DNA of 47,733 bases, from the NCBI GenBank assembly GCA_007116145.1, contig SKJB01000037.1, positions 1-47,733 on the forward strand, in the 5' to 3' direction. A program made the position numbers and the translations under genes. The notes under the pieces were generated by a model. It made no database searches. It had not been told where the DNA came from and saw only the letters and a list, made by a program, of their open reading frames with translations. Numbering within the stretch: position 1 is the stretch's first letter; each line of letters opens with the position of its first letter. Below, in pieces: positions 33,515-41,658 of the stretch. Source of the DNA: Limnochordia bacterium. GTDB taxonomy: Bacteria; Bacillota; Limnochordia; Darwinibacteriales; DTU012.

Positions 33515-34450
33515 ATGATATTATTAGAAGTAAATGGACTTAAGAAAGCATTTGGATCTCGTAAAGCAGTCAATGGAGCGAGCTTTACGGTGCGAAGAGG
33601 CGAGGTTTTTGGGCTGTTAGGGCCAAATGGTGCAGGGAAATCAACTACCATCTCCCTGATTTGTGGTGTATTAAAGGCCAATGCAGGGTCAGTAGTAGTG
33701 GATGGGTTTAGTGTTGGTACGGATGGAGCGAATGCAAAGAAACGAATCGGGATCGTACCTCAAGAACCTGCGCTTTATCCGACGCTGTCAGCCAGGGCGA
33801 ATCTTCGTTTTTGGGGAACTATCAATGACGTACCGGCTGATGAGCTTGAAGAGGCTGTTAACTATGTTCTTCAGGTAGTGGGCCTAGTCGATCGAGCAGA
33901 TGAGAAGATTGCCAAATTCTCTGGAGGAATGAAGCGCCGGCTCAATATTGCTGCAGGACTTATCCATAGCCCAAAATTGTTAATAATGGATGAGCCGACC
34001 GTAGGTATTGACCCGCAGTCTAGAAACCATATTTTAGAGACCGTTAAGAACTTAAAAGATAAAGATATAACAGTGATCTATACAAGTCACTACGTGGAGG
34101 AAGTCGAGTATCTATGCGACCGTGTGGCTGTTATGGACAATGGAGAAATAATCGCCGAAGGGACCCTTCCAGAGCTTCTTGAGCAGGGTAGCCAGTTTCA
34201 AGAGCTTACTATCAGCGTAGATACAATTCCCGATGAGATAGAAAATGCTATCCAGGCACTGCCCCATGCTGAAGAGGTCATAGTTCAAAATGAACAGCTG
34301 AAGTTGGTTACGTCGAATGCAGAGAAGCTTCTGCCGTCGGCCTTTGCGGCGATAATAGGACTAGGTGGTACTGTTTCTGAGATTAAAATTCATAAACCTA
34401 ACCTAGAGAGTTTGTTTCTTAAGCTAACAGGTAAAGCGTTGCGAGATTGA
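33515..34450 (+). CDS. ABC transporter ATP-binding protein (ABC-2/drug exporter type)
   Basis: A 311-residue ATPase. Walker A GPNGAGKST, Q-loop VPQEPALYP, signature FSGGMKRRLN, Walker B LLIMDEPTVGID and the switch His in YTSHYVEEVEYLCD are all intact. A ~90-residue C-terminal extension (LPELLEQGSQFQEL onward) is typical of NodI/DrrA-like exporters. GAGGAG lies 8 nt before ATG 33515. It works with the permease immediately downstream and probably exports a drug, lipid or peptide under TetR control. Confidence 0.95.
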   Translation: MILLEVNGLKKAFGSRKAVNGASFTVRRGEVFGLLGPNGAGKSTTISLICGVLKANAGSVVVDGFSVGTDGANAKKRIGIVPQEPALYPTLSARANLRFWGTINDVPADELEEAVNYVLQVVGLVDRADEKIAKFSGGMKRRLNIAAGLIHSPKLLIMDEPTVGIDPQSRNHILETVKNLKDKDITVIYTSHYVEEVEYLCDRVAVMDNGEIIAEGTLPELLEQGSQFQELTISVDTIPDEIENAIQALPHAEEVIVQNEQLKLVTSNAEKLLPSAFAAIIGLGGTVSEIKIHKPNLESLFLKLTGKALRD

Positions 34451-34481
34451 GTGATAGAAAAAAATGAAGGGAGCGATTATT

Positions 34482-35201
34482 GTGAGAAAGACATGGGCCA
34501 TTGTTATGGTTGGCGTACGGCAGGTTTTAGCAGATCCAGCATATCTTATGTTTCTAGTGGGTCTTCCTGTTATGATGACTTGGATGATGAGTTTTCTACC
34601 AGTTGAGGTCTATGAGATGGCTATCTTGGGAGTCTTAGTTATGTTCGTTGGGCTTAACGTAATAACATCAGCAGGAGGTTATATTTTAGGTGAGAAGCAG
34701 ACGGGTACATGGCAACGAATGCTAGCTAGTACTACGACCTACTGGCATATCATGGCAGGCTATTTTATTCGATTGTTTGTGATGGCTACGGCGCAGTCGT
34801 TGATTCTGTTGTTGTCTGGGAAATATTTGTTTGGAGCACCCTGGGACCACGGATTTTTGGCAACCATTGTAGTACTAATGGTGTACATTTTTGCAATGAC
34901 TGGCCTTGCCCTCTTCTTGGCAGGCTTTTTAAAGTCCCAAGAGCAAGTTCAAGCGGTGGCTATGGGTGTTGTGATGGTTGGTACCATGCTTGGTGGAATC
35001 TTCTTCCAAATTGATGATCCATCCTTTGTGATTAAGCTAATTGCCACAGTTTCGCCCCAGAGTTGGGCAGCAAACGCGCTACGGGATGTGCTAACTTTAG
35101 GAGTGGGCGTTTCCTCTTTGTTGACTCCCATGTTGTGGATGACGGCTATTGGAACAATACTCTTAATCGGGGGAGTTATGAAACTACAGACCGAAGGATA
35201 A
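34482..35201 (+). CDS. ABC-2 type permease
   Basis: A 239-residue membrane protein with about six hydrophobic helices. The cytoplasmic segment GGYILGEKQTGTWQRMLAST is the conserved ABC-2 coupling motif. It has a short first loop and no large outer domain, as in DrrB-like permeases. GTG 34482 with AAGGGAG 8 nt upstream is preferred over ATG 34464. It partners with the ATPase 31 nt upstream. The last 24 bp of the gene are repeated at 36107-36130. Confidence 0.9.
   Translation: MRKTWAIVMVGVRQVLADPAYLMFLVGLPVMMTWMMSFLPVEVYEMAILGVLVMFVGLNVITSAGGYILGEKQTGTWQRMLASTTTYWHIMAGYFIRLFVMATAQSLILLLSGKYLFGAPWDHGFLATIVVLMVYIFAMTGLALFLAGFLKSQEQVQAVAMGVVMVGTMLGGIFFQIDDPSFVIKLIATVSPQSWAANALRDVLTLGVGVSSLLTPMLWMTAIGTILLIGGVMKLQTEG
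35178..35201 (+). repeat. Direct repeat, copy 1 (end of permease gene)
   Basis: The final eight codons of the permease gene, including the stop. They match 36107-36130 at 23 of 24 positions. The two copies enclose the AraC/GyrI-like gene. Confidence 0.8.
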
Positions 35202-35247
35202 CGAAAGCCTACGAATCATATACCCGTGGTTTTTGAGGTGATCTAGC

Positions 35248-36033
35248 TTGATTAAGCGGCTTCTCACGATAGCGAAGGCGGCTACCCTTGTGGGAGCGTT
35301 AGCCAAATACCAAAACAGTGCATTAGAACGTATTATTTCCCATGGAAAAGGGAGGGAATTACTGCAAAAGCGAGAAAACTTAAATCTAAAGGAGAATTCG
35401 AGAAGGGTGAATCATGTGGATTTATCTGGGAATTTTAGTTTGGATGTGGATCTTGCCCTGAAATACGGGTATGAATCTCCGACAGCGTTCAATCGAGCTT
35501 TTCAAAATATTCATGGGGTTACTCCAAAAATGGCCAGAAAACAAGGAGTATCTCTCAAGGCATATCCACGCATCGTCTTCCAAATTGCAATCAAGGGAGA
35601 TGTAGAAATGAACTATCGAATTGAAAAGCTAGAAAGTTTTAAAGTTATTGGCGTGAAGAAGAGGTTTTTGATGAGCATGGAAGATGCATTTATTCAAGTC
35701 CCTCAGTTTTGGCAAGAAACCGTACAAAGCGGGGTTGTACCAGATATTCTAGCTCTCCTAGAAGACCCCTCCAACGGTTTGCTAGGTGTAAGTACATGTA
35801 TGAACGGAGAGGACTTTTATTATTACATAGCTGTCCGCTCCACAAAGGATACTCCAGCTAATATGGAGGAGTATATCGTGCCCAAAGGAACCTGGGCAAT
35901 TTTCGAATGTGTAGGGGCTATGCCAAAAGCAATTCAAGATTTACAAAAGAGGATTGTTACAGAGTGGCTACCAACGTCCGGTTACGAATATGCAGACGCC
36001 CCGGATATTGAAGTGTATTTTGCAGGGGATTAA
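35248..36033 (+). CDS. Damaged AraC-family regulator with GyrI-like ligand domain
   Basis: A 261-residue frame. The second AraC helix-turn-helix is clear (LALKYGYESPTAFNRAFQNI, HGVTPKMARKQG), and the C-terminal ~155 residues form a GyrI-like effector domain (MNYRIEKLESFKVIGVKKRF, PKGTWAIFECVG, SGYEYADAPDIEVYF). The first ~75 residues do not look like an AraC domain: the first HTH is missing or scrambled. GAGGTGATC precedes a TTG start at 35248. It may be expressed as a truncated ligand-binding protein. It lies between 24-bp direct repeats behind the exporter genes. Confidence 0.7.
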   Translation: MIKRLLTIAKAATLVGALAKYQNSALERIISHGKGRELLQKRENLNLKENSRRVNHVDLSGNFSLDVDLALKYGYESPTAFNRAFQNIHGVTPKMARKQGVSLKAYPRIVFQIAIKGDVEMNYRIEKLESFKVIGVKKRFLMSMEDAFIQVPQFWQETVQSGVVPDILALLEDPSNGLLGVSTCMNGEDFYYYIAVRSTKDTPANMEEYIVPKGTWAIFECVGAMPKAIQDLQKRIVTEWLPTSGYEYADAPDIEVYFAGD

Positions 36034-36106
36034 AAATCAGCCGATTATCGGTGTGAAGTGTGGGTGCCAATAACAAAGAAAGGCCTTGTAAAATAATGGA
36101 GGATTT

Positions 36107-36130
36107 ATGAAACTACAAACCGAAGGATAA
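36107..36130 (+). repeat. Direct repeat, copy 2 (isolated permease gene end)
   Basis: 23 of 24 bases match the end of the permease gene at 35178-35201. The eight codons and stop are intact, but no permease sequence precedes them. Confidence 0.8.
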
Positions 36131-36146
36131 GCTAAAGGGTTCTCTT

Positions 36147-36185
36147 CTGCTGGTATTTGCCCTTTTACGGGGAAATAACCAGCAG
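36147..36185 (+). repeat. Imperfect hairpin before the membrane hydrolase gene
   Basis: CTGCTGGT (36147-36154) pairs with ACCAGCAG (36178-36185), with further pairing inside. There is no T-tract. Its role is unknown. Confidence 0.35.
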
Positions 36186-36227
36186 GAATTTTCAGCTGCT
36201 TGATCAAGTTCAGGACGGAGGTTGCTT

Positions 36228-38402
36228 ATGCAAACAATATTCAAGGTAGTAAAACAACCATTTCGCTGGGTGAAGCTACTCATATCCGAGAATTGGAGAG
36301 GTTCTGCGCTCGGTCTCTTTTTGGGTACTCTGTTTTTTATCGGACTTGTGGGATGGAAAACCACCTTAGGGTTTCATTCCACTCTGAATTTGTTGTTTAT
36401 CCTTTTGGTAGGGGGGGTTATGCTATTATTGACAGTGGCTCTTGTGGATCTTTTGCGTCTTATTTTGACATGTGGGCCAAGATTGTTGGTTACCGTCGTT
36501 ATCGGGAGTTCGGTGTTTATTGGTATTTTTATTCATATGATATCTAATTCACTACCTATAGCTATCGGAATTGGCTTTGTTTATTCCTTAATCCAGGTGT
36601 TTTTTGGCGGTTCTATCTATGCTTTGTATCGAGGTGGTATGAAACAACTCTTTCCAGTTTGTATTCTTGTTATCACGATGTCGTTGAATATCTGGGGGTT
36701 CGTTTGGCTATTTGATAGCGGTAGCGAAGTGATAGTGGTCACAGAGACTCTGCCTGATCTAGCTCAATTAGACCTCCCAAATCCAGGGAATCCAGGGGAT
36801 TACCAGGTTAGAATGCTGACATATGGTAGTGGAGTAGACAAACGACGAGTTGAATATCGAGAGGACGTTGATCGTGTTACTGCTTCTGTCGATGGAAGCA
36901 AGTTTCATCCAACGGTTACTGGTTTAGAAGCCCTTTACCGAAACTGGTTCTGGGGATTTAGAGCGAATGAACTACCGATAAATGGTCGTGTTTGGTACCC
37001 AGAGGGGGAAGGTCCCTTCCCGTTAATAGTCATCGTGCATGGAAACCATGCGATGGAAGAATTCTCGGATCCTGGATATGAGTATCTAGGAAAATTATTC
37101 GCTAGTCGAGGCTTAATCACCGTATCAGTGGATCAGAACTTCCTTAATGGGTTTGCTTTCGGCAATATAAATGGAGAAATGGATCTACGCGGTTGGCTGT
37201 TATTAGAGCATCTGCAAGTTTTGCGCGATTGGAATGATGATGCCGAAAGTCGATTATACCAGAAAGTCGATTTTGATAGGATTGCTTTAGTAGGTCATTC
37301 CCGTGGTGGAGAAGCAGCTCTTGTTGCTACGGCCTTTAATCAACTTGGCCACTATCCTGATGATGCCACCATAAGATTTGATTATGGCTTTGGTATTCAA
37401 TCTGTTGTTGCATTAGCCCCAATCGATGGGTTGTACCAACCCGCCAACCAGGTACTTCCCATTGAGAATGTGAATTACCTTGTGATACAAGGGAGCCACG
37501 ATAGTGATGTCTTTACCTTTTATGGCAGCGACGCGTATCAACGGGTTCAGTTTACCGATGATCATGATCGGTTTAAAGCAAGCCTTTACATTTATCGAGC
37601 CAATCACGGCCAATTTAATACCGAATGGGGCCGTGATGATCTTGGTGGAATAGCTGGATTATTCTTGAACACTTCAGAGATTATGCCTGGAAGCGAGCAA
37701 CGCCAAATTCTAGAGGTTGTTCTCAGCGGATTTTTTGAGGCCACCCTATTTAATCGCTATGAGTATGTCCCAATGTTTCGCGATATACGTGTTGCTAGCA
37801 GGTGGTTACCAGACACTATCTTTATTCAGCGTTATGCTGATAGTAGGTATCAGGTGTTAGCAGATTTTAGTGAAGATATTGATGTACGAACCATGACCGT
37901 TCCTGGTGGTCTGATCTACGGAGAAAACTTACAAATATGGCGAGAACAAAAGATGCGGTATCGGCAGGGAAGGCATCGAGCAATATCTGCTGTTTACCTT
38001 GGTTGGGATAATCCCAAGGCTAGCTATCGGTTAGTATTGCCAGACGATATTCGACTACAAGAAGACTCAACGCTGGTGTTAGCGCTGGCAAGTGATGATG
38101 GTCATACACCTGATTTTTCCGTTGAACTTGTTGCCTTCGATGGAGCAAGTGTTAAACTGCCTCTTAGCGAATTCTTGCCGATTCGCGCTTCGTTGCCTGC
38201 AGCCTTTACTAAACTACGTATGATTGATCGAATTAGATATGGATCAGCAACCGAAGCTGTATTACAAGATCATCGCTTACCTATGGCAAAATTTCTTGCA
38301 ACGGATCCTTCTCTTTCTCTCGAGTACGTAAGAGAAATCCGCTTGGTATTCGATAGAAGTCCAAGAGGATTAGTTATTCTTGGTGAAGTTGGATACCAGT
38401 GA
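36228..38402 (+). CDS. Polytopic membrane protein with C-terminal alpha/beta-hydrolase domain
   Basis: A 724-residue protein. About five hydrophobic helices fill residues 25-175. An outer alpha/beta-hydrolase follows: oxyanion-type HGNHA near residue 271, nucleophile elbow GHSRGGEAA with Ser near residue 358, and a likely acid/His region IQGSHDSDVFTFYG ... YRANHGQFNTEW. The last ~180 residues look beta-rich. ATG 36228 follows GGAGG. The catalytic half resembles dienelactone-hydrolase or PET-hydrolase-like esterases; fusion to a multi-helix membrane part suggests action on a lipid, polymer or cell-surface ester. It is monocistronic and converges with the acetyltransferase gene. Confidence 0.82.
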   Translation: MQTIFKVVKQPFRWVKLLISENWRGSALGLFLGTLFFIGLVGWKTTLGFHSTLNLLFILLVGGVMLLLTVALVDLLRLILTCGPRLLVTVVIGSSVFIGIFIHMISNSLPIAIGIGFVYSLIQVFFGGSIYALYRGGMKQLFPVCILVITMSLNIWGFVWLFDSGSEVIVVTETLPDLAQLDLPNPGNPGDYQVRMLTYGSGVDKRRVEYREDVDRVTASVDGSKFHPTVTGLEALYRNWFWGFRANELPINGRVWYPEGEGPFPLIVIVHGNHAMEEFSDPGYEYLGKLFASRGLITVSVDQNFLNGFAFGNINGEMDLRGWLLLEHLQVLRDWNDDAESRLYQKVDFDRIALVGHSRGGEAALVATAFNQLGHYPDDATIRFDYGFGIQSVVALAPIDGLYQPANQVLPIENVNYLVIQGSHDSDVFTFYGSDAYQRVQFTDDHDRFKASLYIYRANHGQFNTEWGRDDLGGIAGLFLNTSEIMPGSEQRQILEVVLSGFFEATLFNRYEYVPMFRDIRVASRWLPDTIFIQRYADSRYQVLADFSEDIDVRTMTVPGGLIYGENLQIWREQKMRYRQGRHRAISAVYLGWDNPKASYRLVLPDDIRLQEDSTLVLALASDDGHTPDFSVELVAFDGASVKLPLSEFLPIRASLPAAFTKLRMIDRIRYGSATEAVLQDHRLPMAKFLATDPSLSLEYVREIRLVFDRSPRGLVILGEVGYQ

Positions 38403-38412
38403 TTACACATAG

Positions 38413-38973
38413 TTATTTTGACCTAGCAATCATATAATAAGTCGTTTTGCAGTGTGCACATATGGCTATAGTGTTAACGAACTGTAGTGGGTGTGCACAT
38501 TTGCAGACCCATCCCATTAGCTTTCCAGGCACTCCATAAACAAGCGCGAAATCAGGGACATCACTTGTGATCACAGCGCCAGAACCAATAAGCGCATACC
38601 GTCCAATGATATGTCCGCAGATAATTGTAGCGTTAGCGCCGATCGAAGCTCCTCTTTTTACGAGTGTGGGACGATATTCGTCTTTACGTTCAATGAAACT
38701 TCGAGGATTGATAATGTTTGTAAATACCATTGATGGACCGAGAAAAACATCATCTTCGCAGGTTACCCCAGAATAAACAGATACGTTATTTTGGACCTTC
38801 ACATTATTTCCTAAGATCACTCCTTGACCGATAAACACATTTTGGCCTAGTATACAGTTCTCACCGATAATACTATTTTCCATGATGTGGGAGAAGTGCC
38901 AAATTTTTGTGTTGTCACCAATTTGACATGGTTGATCTACGTATGCAGATTCGTGCAGATAATAATTTGACAT
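38413..38973 (-). CDS. WbpD/WlbB-like sugar N-acetyltransferase (left-handed beta-helix)
   Basis: A 186-residue hexapeptide-repeat transferase. It starts YYLHESAYVDQPCQIGDNTK and has repeats such as IIGENCILGQNVFIGQGVIL, a loop TNIINPRSFIERKDEYRPTL and the catalytic-region KRGASIGANATIICGH. These match the UDP-2-acetamido-3-amino-2,3-dideoxyglucuronate N-acetyltransferase family (WbpD/WlbB). A C-terminal Cys-rich tail (CKCAHPLQF..CAHC) is an extra that could bind zinc. No other surface-polysaccharide gene is nearby, so it may be a stray or serve a distant locus. Confidence 0.85.
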   Translation of the reverse strand: MSNYYLHESAYVDQPCQIGDNTKIWHFSHIMENSIIGENCILGQNVFIGQGVILGNNVKVQNNVSVYSGVTCEDDVFLGPSMVFTNIINPRSFIERKDEYRPTLVKRGASIGANATIICGHIIGRYALIGSGAVITSDVPDFALVYGVPGKLMGWVCKCAHPLQFVNTIAICAHCKTTYYMIARSK

Positions 38974-39017
38974 CAGAGACTCCTTTCCAAAAAAAATAGA
39001 AGTGGACTTTCACCCTC

Positions 39018-39431
39018 TTAGATAGTGTCAACAATGAGATAGGGAGAATCTTTTTGTAGATAAGTACTATCAATGGTGCTGAGTTGTACATAGATTCCGT
39101 AGTTCATTTTAGGGGGCAGGCGCCATTTCGGACAGAAACTTGTCACTTCGATGACCGCCTCTTCAGCGTGAGGAGAAAACTCTAACCGTATTCTTGCAGC
39201 AGAGTATGCCGGGAGTTTCCCTTTTGTGATGTTTTTTTCACGCCATTTGCTTACTATTTCTTTGATTGTAACCTTGATCGCTGTCGAGGAATCAGGGAGC
39301 GGAATGTACAAGAACATGTGCGGGATTTCCATGTCCTTTGGTATGGACAAGAGATTAAATTGAAGAAAGATCTTGTTACATACTACAGAAAATTTCCTAG
39401 GCAAAAAGAACATTTTCTTTTGCAATCTCAT
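39018..39431 (-). CDS. Hypothetical protein, 137 residues
   Basis: I do not recognise it. AGGAGGG lies 7 nt before ATG 39431, so the frame is very probably translated. The N-terminus is basic; the rest alternates beta-like segments (SAARIRLEFSPHAEEAVIEV, MNYGIYVQLSTIDSTYL). No signal peptide or clear membrane helix is present. It lies 44 nt before the acetyltransferase gene on the same strand and may be co-transcribed. Confidence 0.6.
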   Translation of the reverse strand: MRLQKKMFFLPRKFSVVCNKIFLQFNLLSIPKDMEIPHMFLYIPLPDSSTAIKVTIKEIVSKWREKNITKGKLPAYSAARIRLEFSPHAEEAVIEVTSFCPKWRLPPKMNYGIYVQLSTIDSTYLQKDSPYLIVDTI

Positions 39432-39452
39432 TCTTTGTCCCTCCTACAGTAC

Positions 39453-39686
39453 CTAGTCAGATATGATACCTAATAATCCTCCAATGATAATGTATTGTCT
39501 GCCGTTAACAAAAATGTCACAGGCTGCCTCTGTTGCACCATTGTTTTCAAAGCGTAGTAACAACTGGTTCTTTGCGGCTGCACAAAAGCATTTGTATACT
39601 GGGTTGTACGGGAGTTGATTAGCGGGAGTACGTATTGCTTGCAAGCTGTGATGACGAACAACAAAAATAATTGACAATTCAGTCAA
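39453..39686 (-). CDS. Possible hypothetical protein, probably 5' truncated
   Basis: A 77-codon frame ending 21 nt before the next minus-strand gene. It reads like a globular beta protein (LLLRFENNGATEAACDIFVN, GRQYIIIGGLLG). Its only start is a TTG without a ribosome binding site, overlapping the plus-strand promoter at 39671, so the original start may be lost. Confidence 0.3.
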   Translation of the reverse strand: MTELSIIFVVRHHSLQAIRTPANQLPYNPVYKCFCAAAKNQLLLRFENNGATEAACDIFVNGRQYIIIGGLLGIISD

Positions 39687-39699
39687 TTTAGCGTATAAT
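39671..39699 (+). promoter_or_regulatory. Consensus promoter of the double-glycine peptide gene
   Basis: A perfect TTGACA (39671-39676), 17-bp spacer and perfect TATAAT (39694-39699). Transcription should start near 39706, which excludes the ATG at 39702 as a start codon. Confidence 0.85.
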
Positions 39700-39734
39700 C
39701 TATGACAGGGCCTATAAATTCTACTGTGAGGAGC

Positions 39735-39992
39735 GTGATTAGTATTAGTAAGCTTAGTTCTAACAGTATTGGTTTTTCTACCTTAAGTACAACCGAATTA
39801 CAAGAAACAAACGGTGGTGGGTGGAAAATAACAGTGGTATTGTATGTACTTGAAGTATGTGTTAAATACTTTACGGGAAAGAGCACTCTAGATCATGGGG
39901 TTAGTGCAGTAGAAACTCTTGTAGAACATGCATCTAATTCGGCATGGGATGAGGAATTCGAGAAAGCAAACGGAACATACACTGTCTACTAA
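39735..39992 (+). CDS. Double-glycine leader peptide (putative bacteriocin or signal peptide)
   Basis: About 85 residues. The leader ends LSTTELQETNGG, matching the LSxxELxxIxGG consensus cleaved by C39 peptidase-containing ABC exporters; cleavage would fall at residue 28 or 29. The predicted mature part (~56 residues) has a hydrophobic stretch (KITVVLYVLEVCVKYF) with one Cys, then an acidic amphipathic tail. GAGGAG is 1 nt from GTG 39735 and 10 nt from an in-frame ATT, so the exact start is uncertain. No second peptide is adjacent. The next gene encodes an HExxH membrane protein, a possible immunity or processing partner. Confidence 0.7.
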   Translation: MISISKLSSNSIGFSTLSTTELQETNGGGWKITVVLYVLEVCVKYFTGKSTLDHGVSAVETLVEHASNSAWDEEFEKANGTYTVY

Positions 39993-40049
39993 AGTGGAAG
40001 CAAGCGTGTAGTATATAGGCCCTACTAAACTAAATCTAAGGGTGATACC

Positions 40050-40613
40050 ATGAAACCTCATATTGAAGAGACCTATAGTCCGATTTCTATTCATATTATA
40101 TCATTATGTATGGCTGTTACTGTTTTTTTAATCACAAAATGGATTTTTTGGGTATATTGGAATACAACAGTAGATTTCTTAGTTCCAAGATTTGGACCTG
40201 ACTCCAATAGCTTTATTTTAAACTGTCTCATTATCGCTATCTTATTTGGAATCCATGAGCTTATACATGCTCTAACTTACATTATACTTGAAAAAAAGAA
40301 TACTGTACGTTTTGGAGTTGTGGGCAAGCACTTATGGCTGATGGTTCATACTGACGATCCTATGCGCTTAGGCACCTATCGTGTTATATGTTTGATGCCT
40401 GCGGTCATTTTAGGTGTATTTCCTGTACTTCTTGGCTTCTGGTTCGGTTGGCTAAATGTTGTACTGACTGGAGGATGGATGATTGTTGGAAGTACGTCGG
40501 ACATACTACTTTTTTTTAGGAGCTTGAAATACCCCAAGAACGCCGTCGTATGGAATATAGCTGAGTCTGTTGGTTTTATGGTCAATGTTGATACAACGAC
40601 TACTACATTATAA
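40050..40613 (+). CDS. DUF3267-type membrane zincin (HExxH)
   Basis: A 187-residue membrane protein with about four helices. The second carries HELIHA at residues 69-74, an HExxH zinc-protease motif. NNTVRFGVVGKHLWLMVHT-like spacing and the later MPAVILGVFPVLLG segment fit DUF3267 ('putative zincin peptidase'). AAGGGTGAT lies before ATG 40050. It is 57 nt downstream of the double-glycine peptide gene and no promoter was found between them. Membrane metalloproteases are linked to some peptide-bacteriocin loci, so immunity or maturation is plausible but inferred. Confidence 0.82.
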   Translation: MKPHIEETYSPISIHIISLCMAVTVFLITKWIFWVYWNTTVDFLVPRFGPDSNSFILNCLIIAILFGIHELIHALTYIILEKKNTVRFGVVGKHLWLMVHTDDPMRLGTYRVICLMPAVILGVFPVLLGFWFGWLNVVLTGGWMIVGSTSDILLFFRSLKYPKNAVVWNIAESVGFMVNVDTTTTTL

Positions 40614-40773
40614 CGAACTCCTTTACTATCGAAAAAATCCTGGGATTCTTGCCAGCCATTTGCAGAGCAATATTCCGAGCTACCTCTTCCACTTGGTAGT
40701 AGGCGAGGGTGCCCATACTTCGGTAATTGGTAATCGTAGTACGGTGGAATCTCCAAAAATGTCCACGTTCCAA

Positions 40774-41200
40774 TCAATATTCGTATAGCGGGGGAGTTGG
40801 CACCCAGCCTTTAATCTTGCCGTATCTCACTGCATTGGTAATTAGATCCAGTTCATCGTACAGAAAACTCAAGAATATTCCTCGAATTCGACTGTTGGTA
40901 ACAGAATTCTTGAAAGCATTGGCATGCAAGACTCCAGCCCACTGAAGCCCTGTGAATAGTGTTTTGAAGATGTATTCATCCTTAAAGATTTCTTTATCCT
41001 TAGTTGCGCCGTAGAATTTTGGCGGCCTCTTAGACATTTGAATACCAATTTTTTCAGTTTCCAATTCTAATTGACTGATTTGTTTCTCCATTACCCGGAT
41101 TCCTGCTTTTAGAACAATAGTGAAATCTGTATCGCTTACAAACTGACTCCAACGGTGTGGATGAAGAGCAAGCTTACCAGCTTCTGGTACAGAAGCAGAC
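40774..41200 (-). pseudogene. DUF3231 (CotF-like, ferritin-fold) protein, 5' truncated
   Basis: From about 41200 the minus strand reads SVPEAGKLALHPHRWSQFVS, FTIVLKAGIRVMEKQISQLE, then RPPKFYG and KGWVPTPPLYEY. This is the usual single DUF3231 domain, found in sporulating Bacillota and related to the spore coat protein CotF. A stop codon just upstream removes the normal N-terminus, and no NTG start precedes the conserved opening. A 105-residue protein could still start at ATG 41091. Ordinary members often have two such domains. Confidence 0.65.
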
Positions 41201-41310
41201 TATTGTGGCATCGTTGGTCGGTGTGCGCGGAGGCAAAACTACATATTGACATATCTATTTAGGTGTTATATGACTTAAATAAGGATGTGACGAAGTAGAT
41301 GGAGGTAAGT

Positions 41311-41658
41311 ATGGAAGAGCTATTGGGAGTGTTAAAGGCCTTGTCGGATGAAACCAGGCTAAATATAGTTACGCTTTTGCTAAAAAATGACTTTTGTGTG
41401 GGAGCACTTGCTAAAAATCTAAGCGTATCTAAGGCTGCCGTCTCCCAACATTTACAGGTTTTGAGGAAAGTGGGAGTAGTTAAAGGAGAGAAAAGGGGTT
41501 ATTTTACCCATTATCATGTTAACCGTGATCTTCTTAATGAGGCTGCAAAGCAACTTATAGAATTATCTTCCCAGGAGACATTACGAGTTGACAACTGTAC
41601 CCAAAACGCCGAGGGTAAACATATATGTTGTAGGAAGGAGGGAGACAATAATGAGTAA
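41311..41658 (+). CDS. ArsR-family metal-sensing repressor
   Basis: A 115-residue winged-helix regulator: LLGVLKALSDETRLNIVTLL, DFCVGALAKNLSVSKAAVSQ, HLQVLRKVGVV and GYFTHYHVN. A Cys in the alpha3 region and three more near the C-terminus (NCTQ, HICCRK) could bind a thiophilic metal. ATG 41311 is chosen because GGAGGT lies about 5 nt upstream; ATG 41299 overlaps that site. The next gene, a Cys-rich mini-protein, overlaps its end by 8 nt. No transporter follows. Confidence 0.9.
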   Translation: MEELLGVLKALSDETRLNIVTLLLKNDFCVGALAKNLSVSKAAVSQHLQVLRKVGVVKGEKRGYFTHYHVNRDLLNEAAKQLIELSSQETLRVDNCTQNAEGKHICCRKEGDNNE

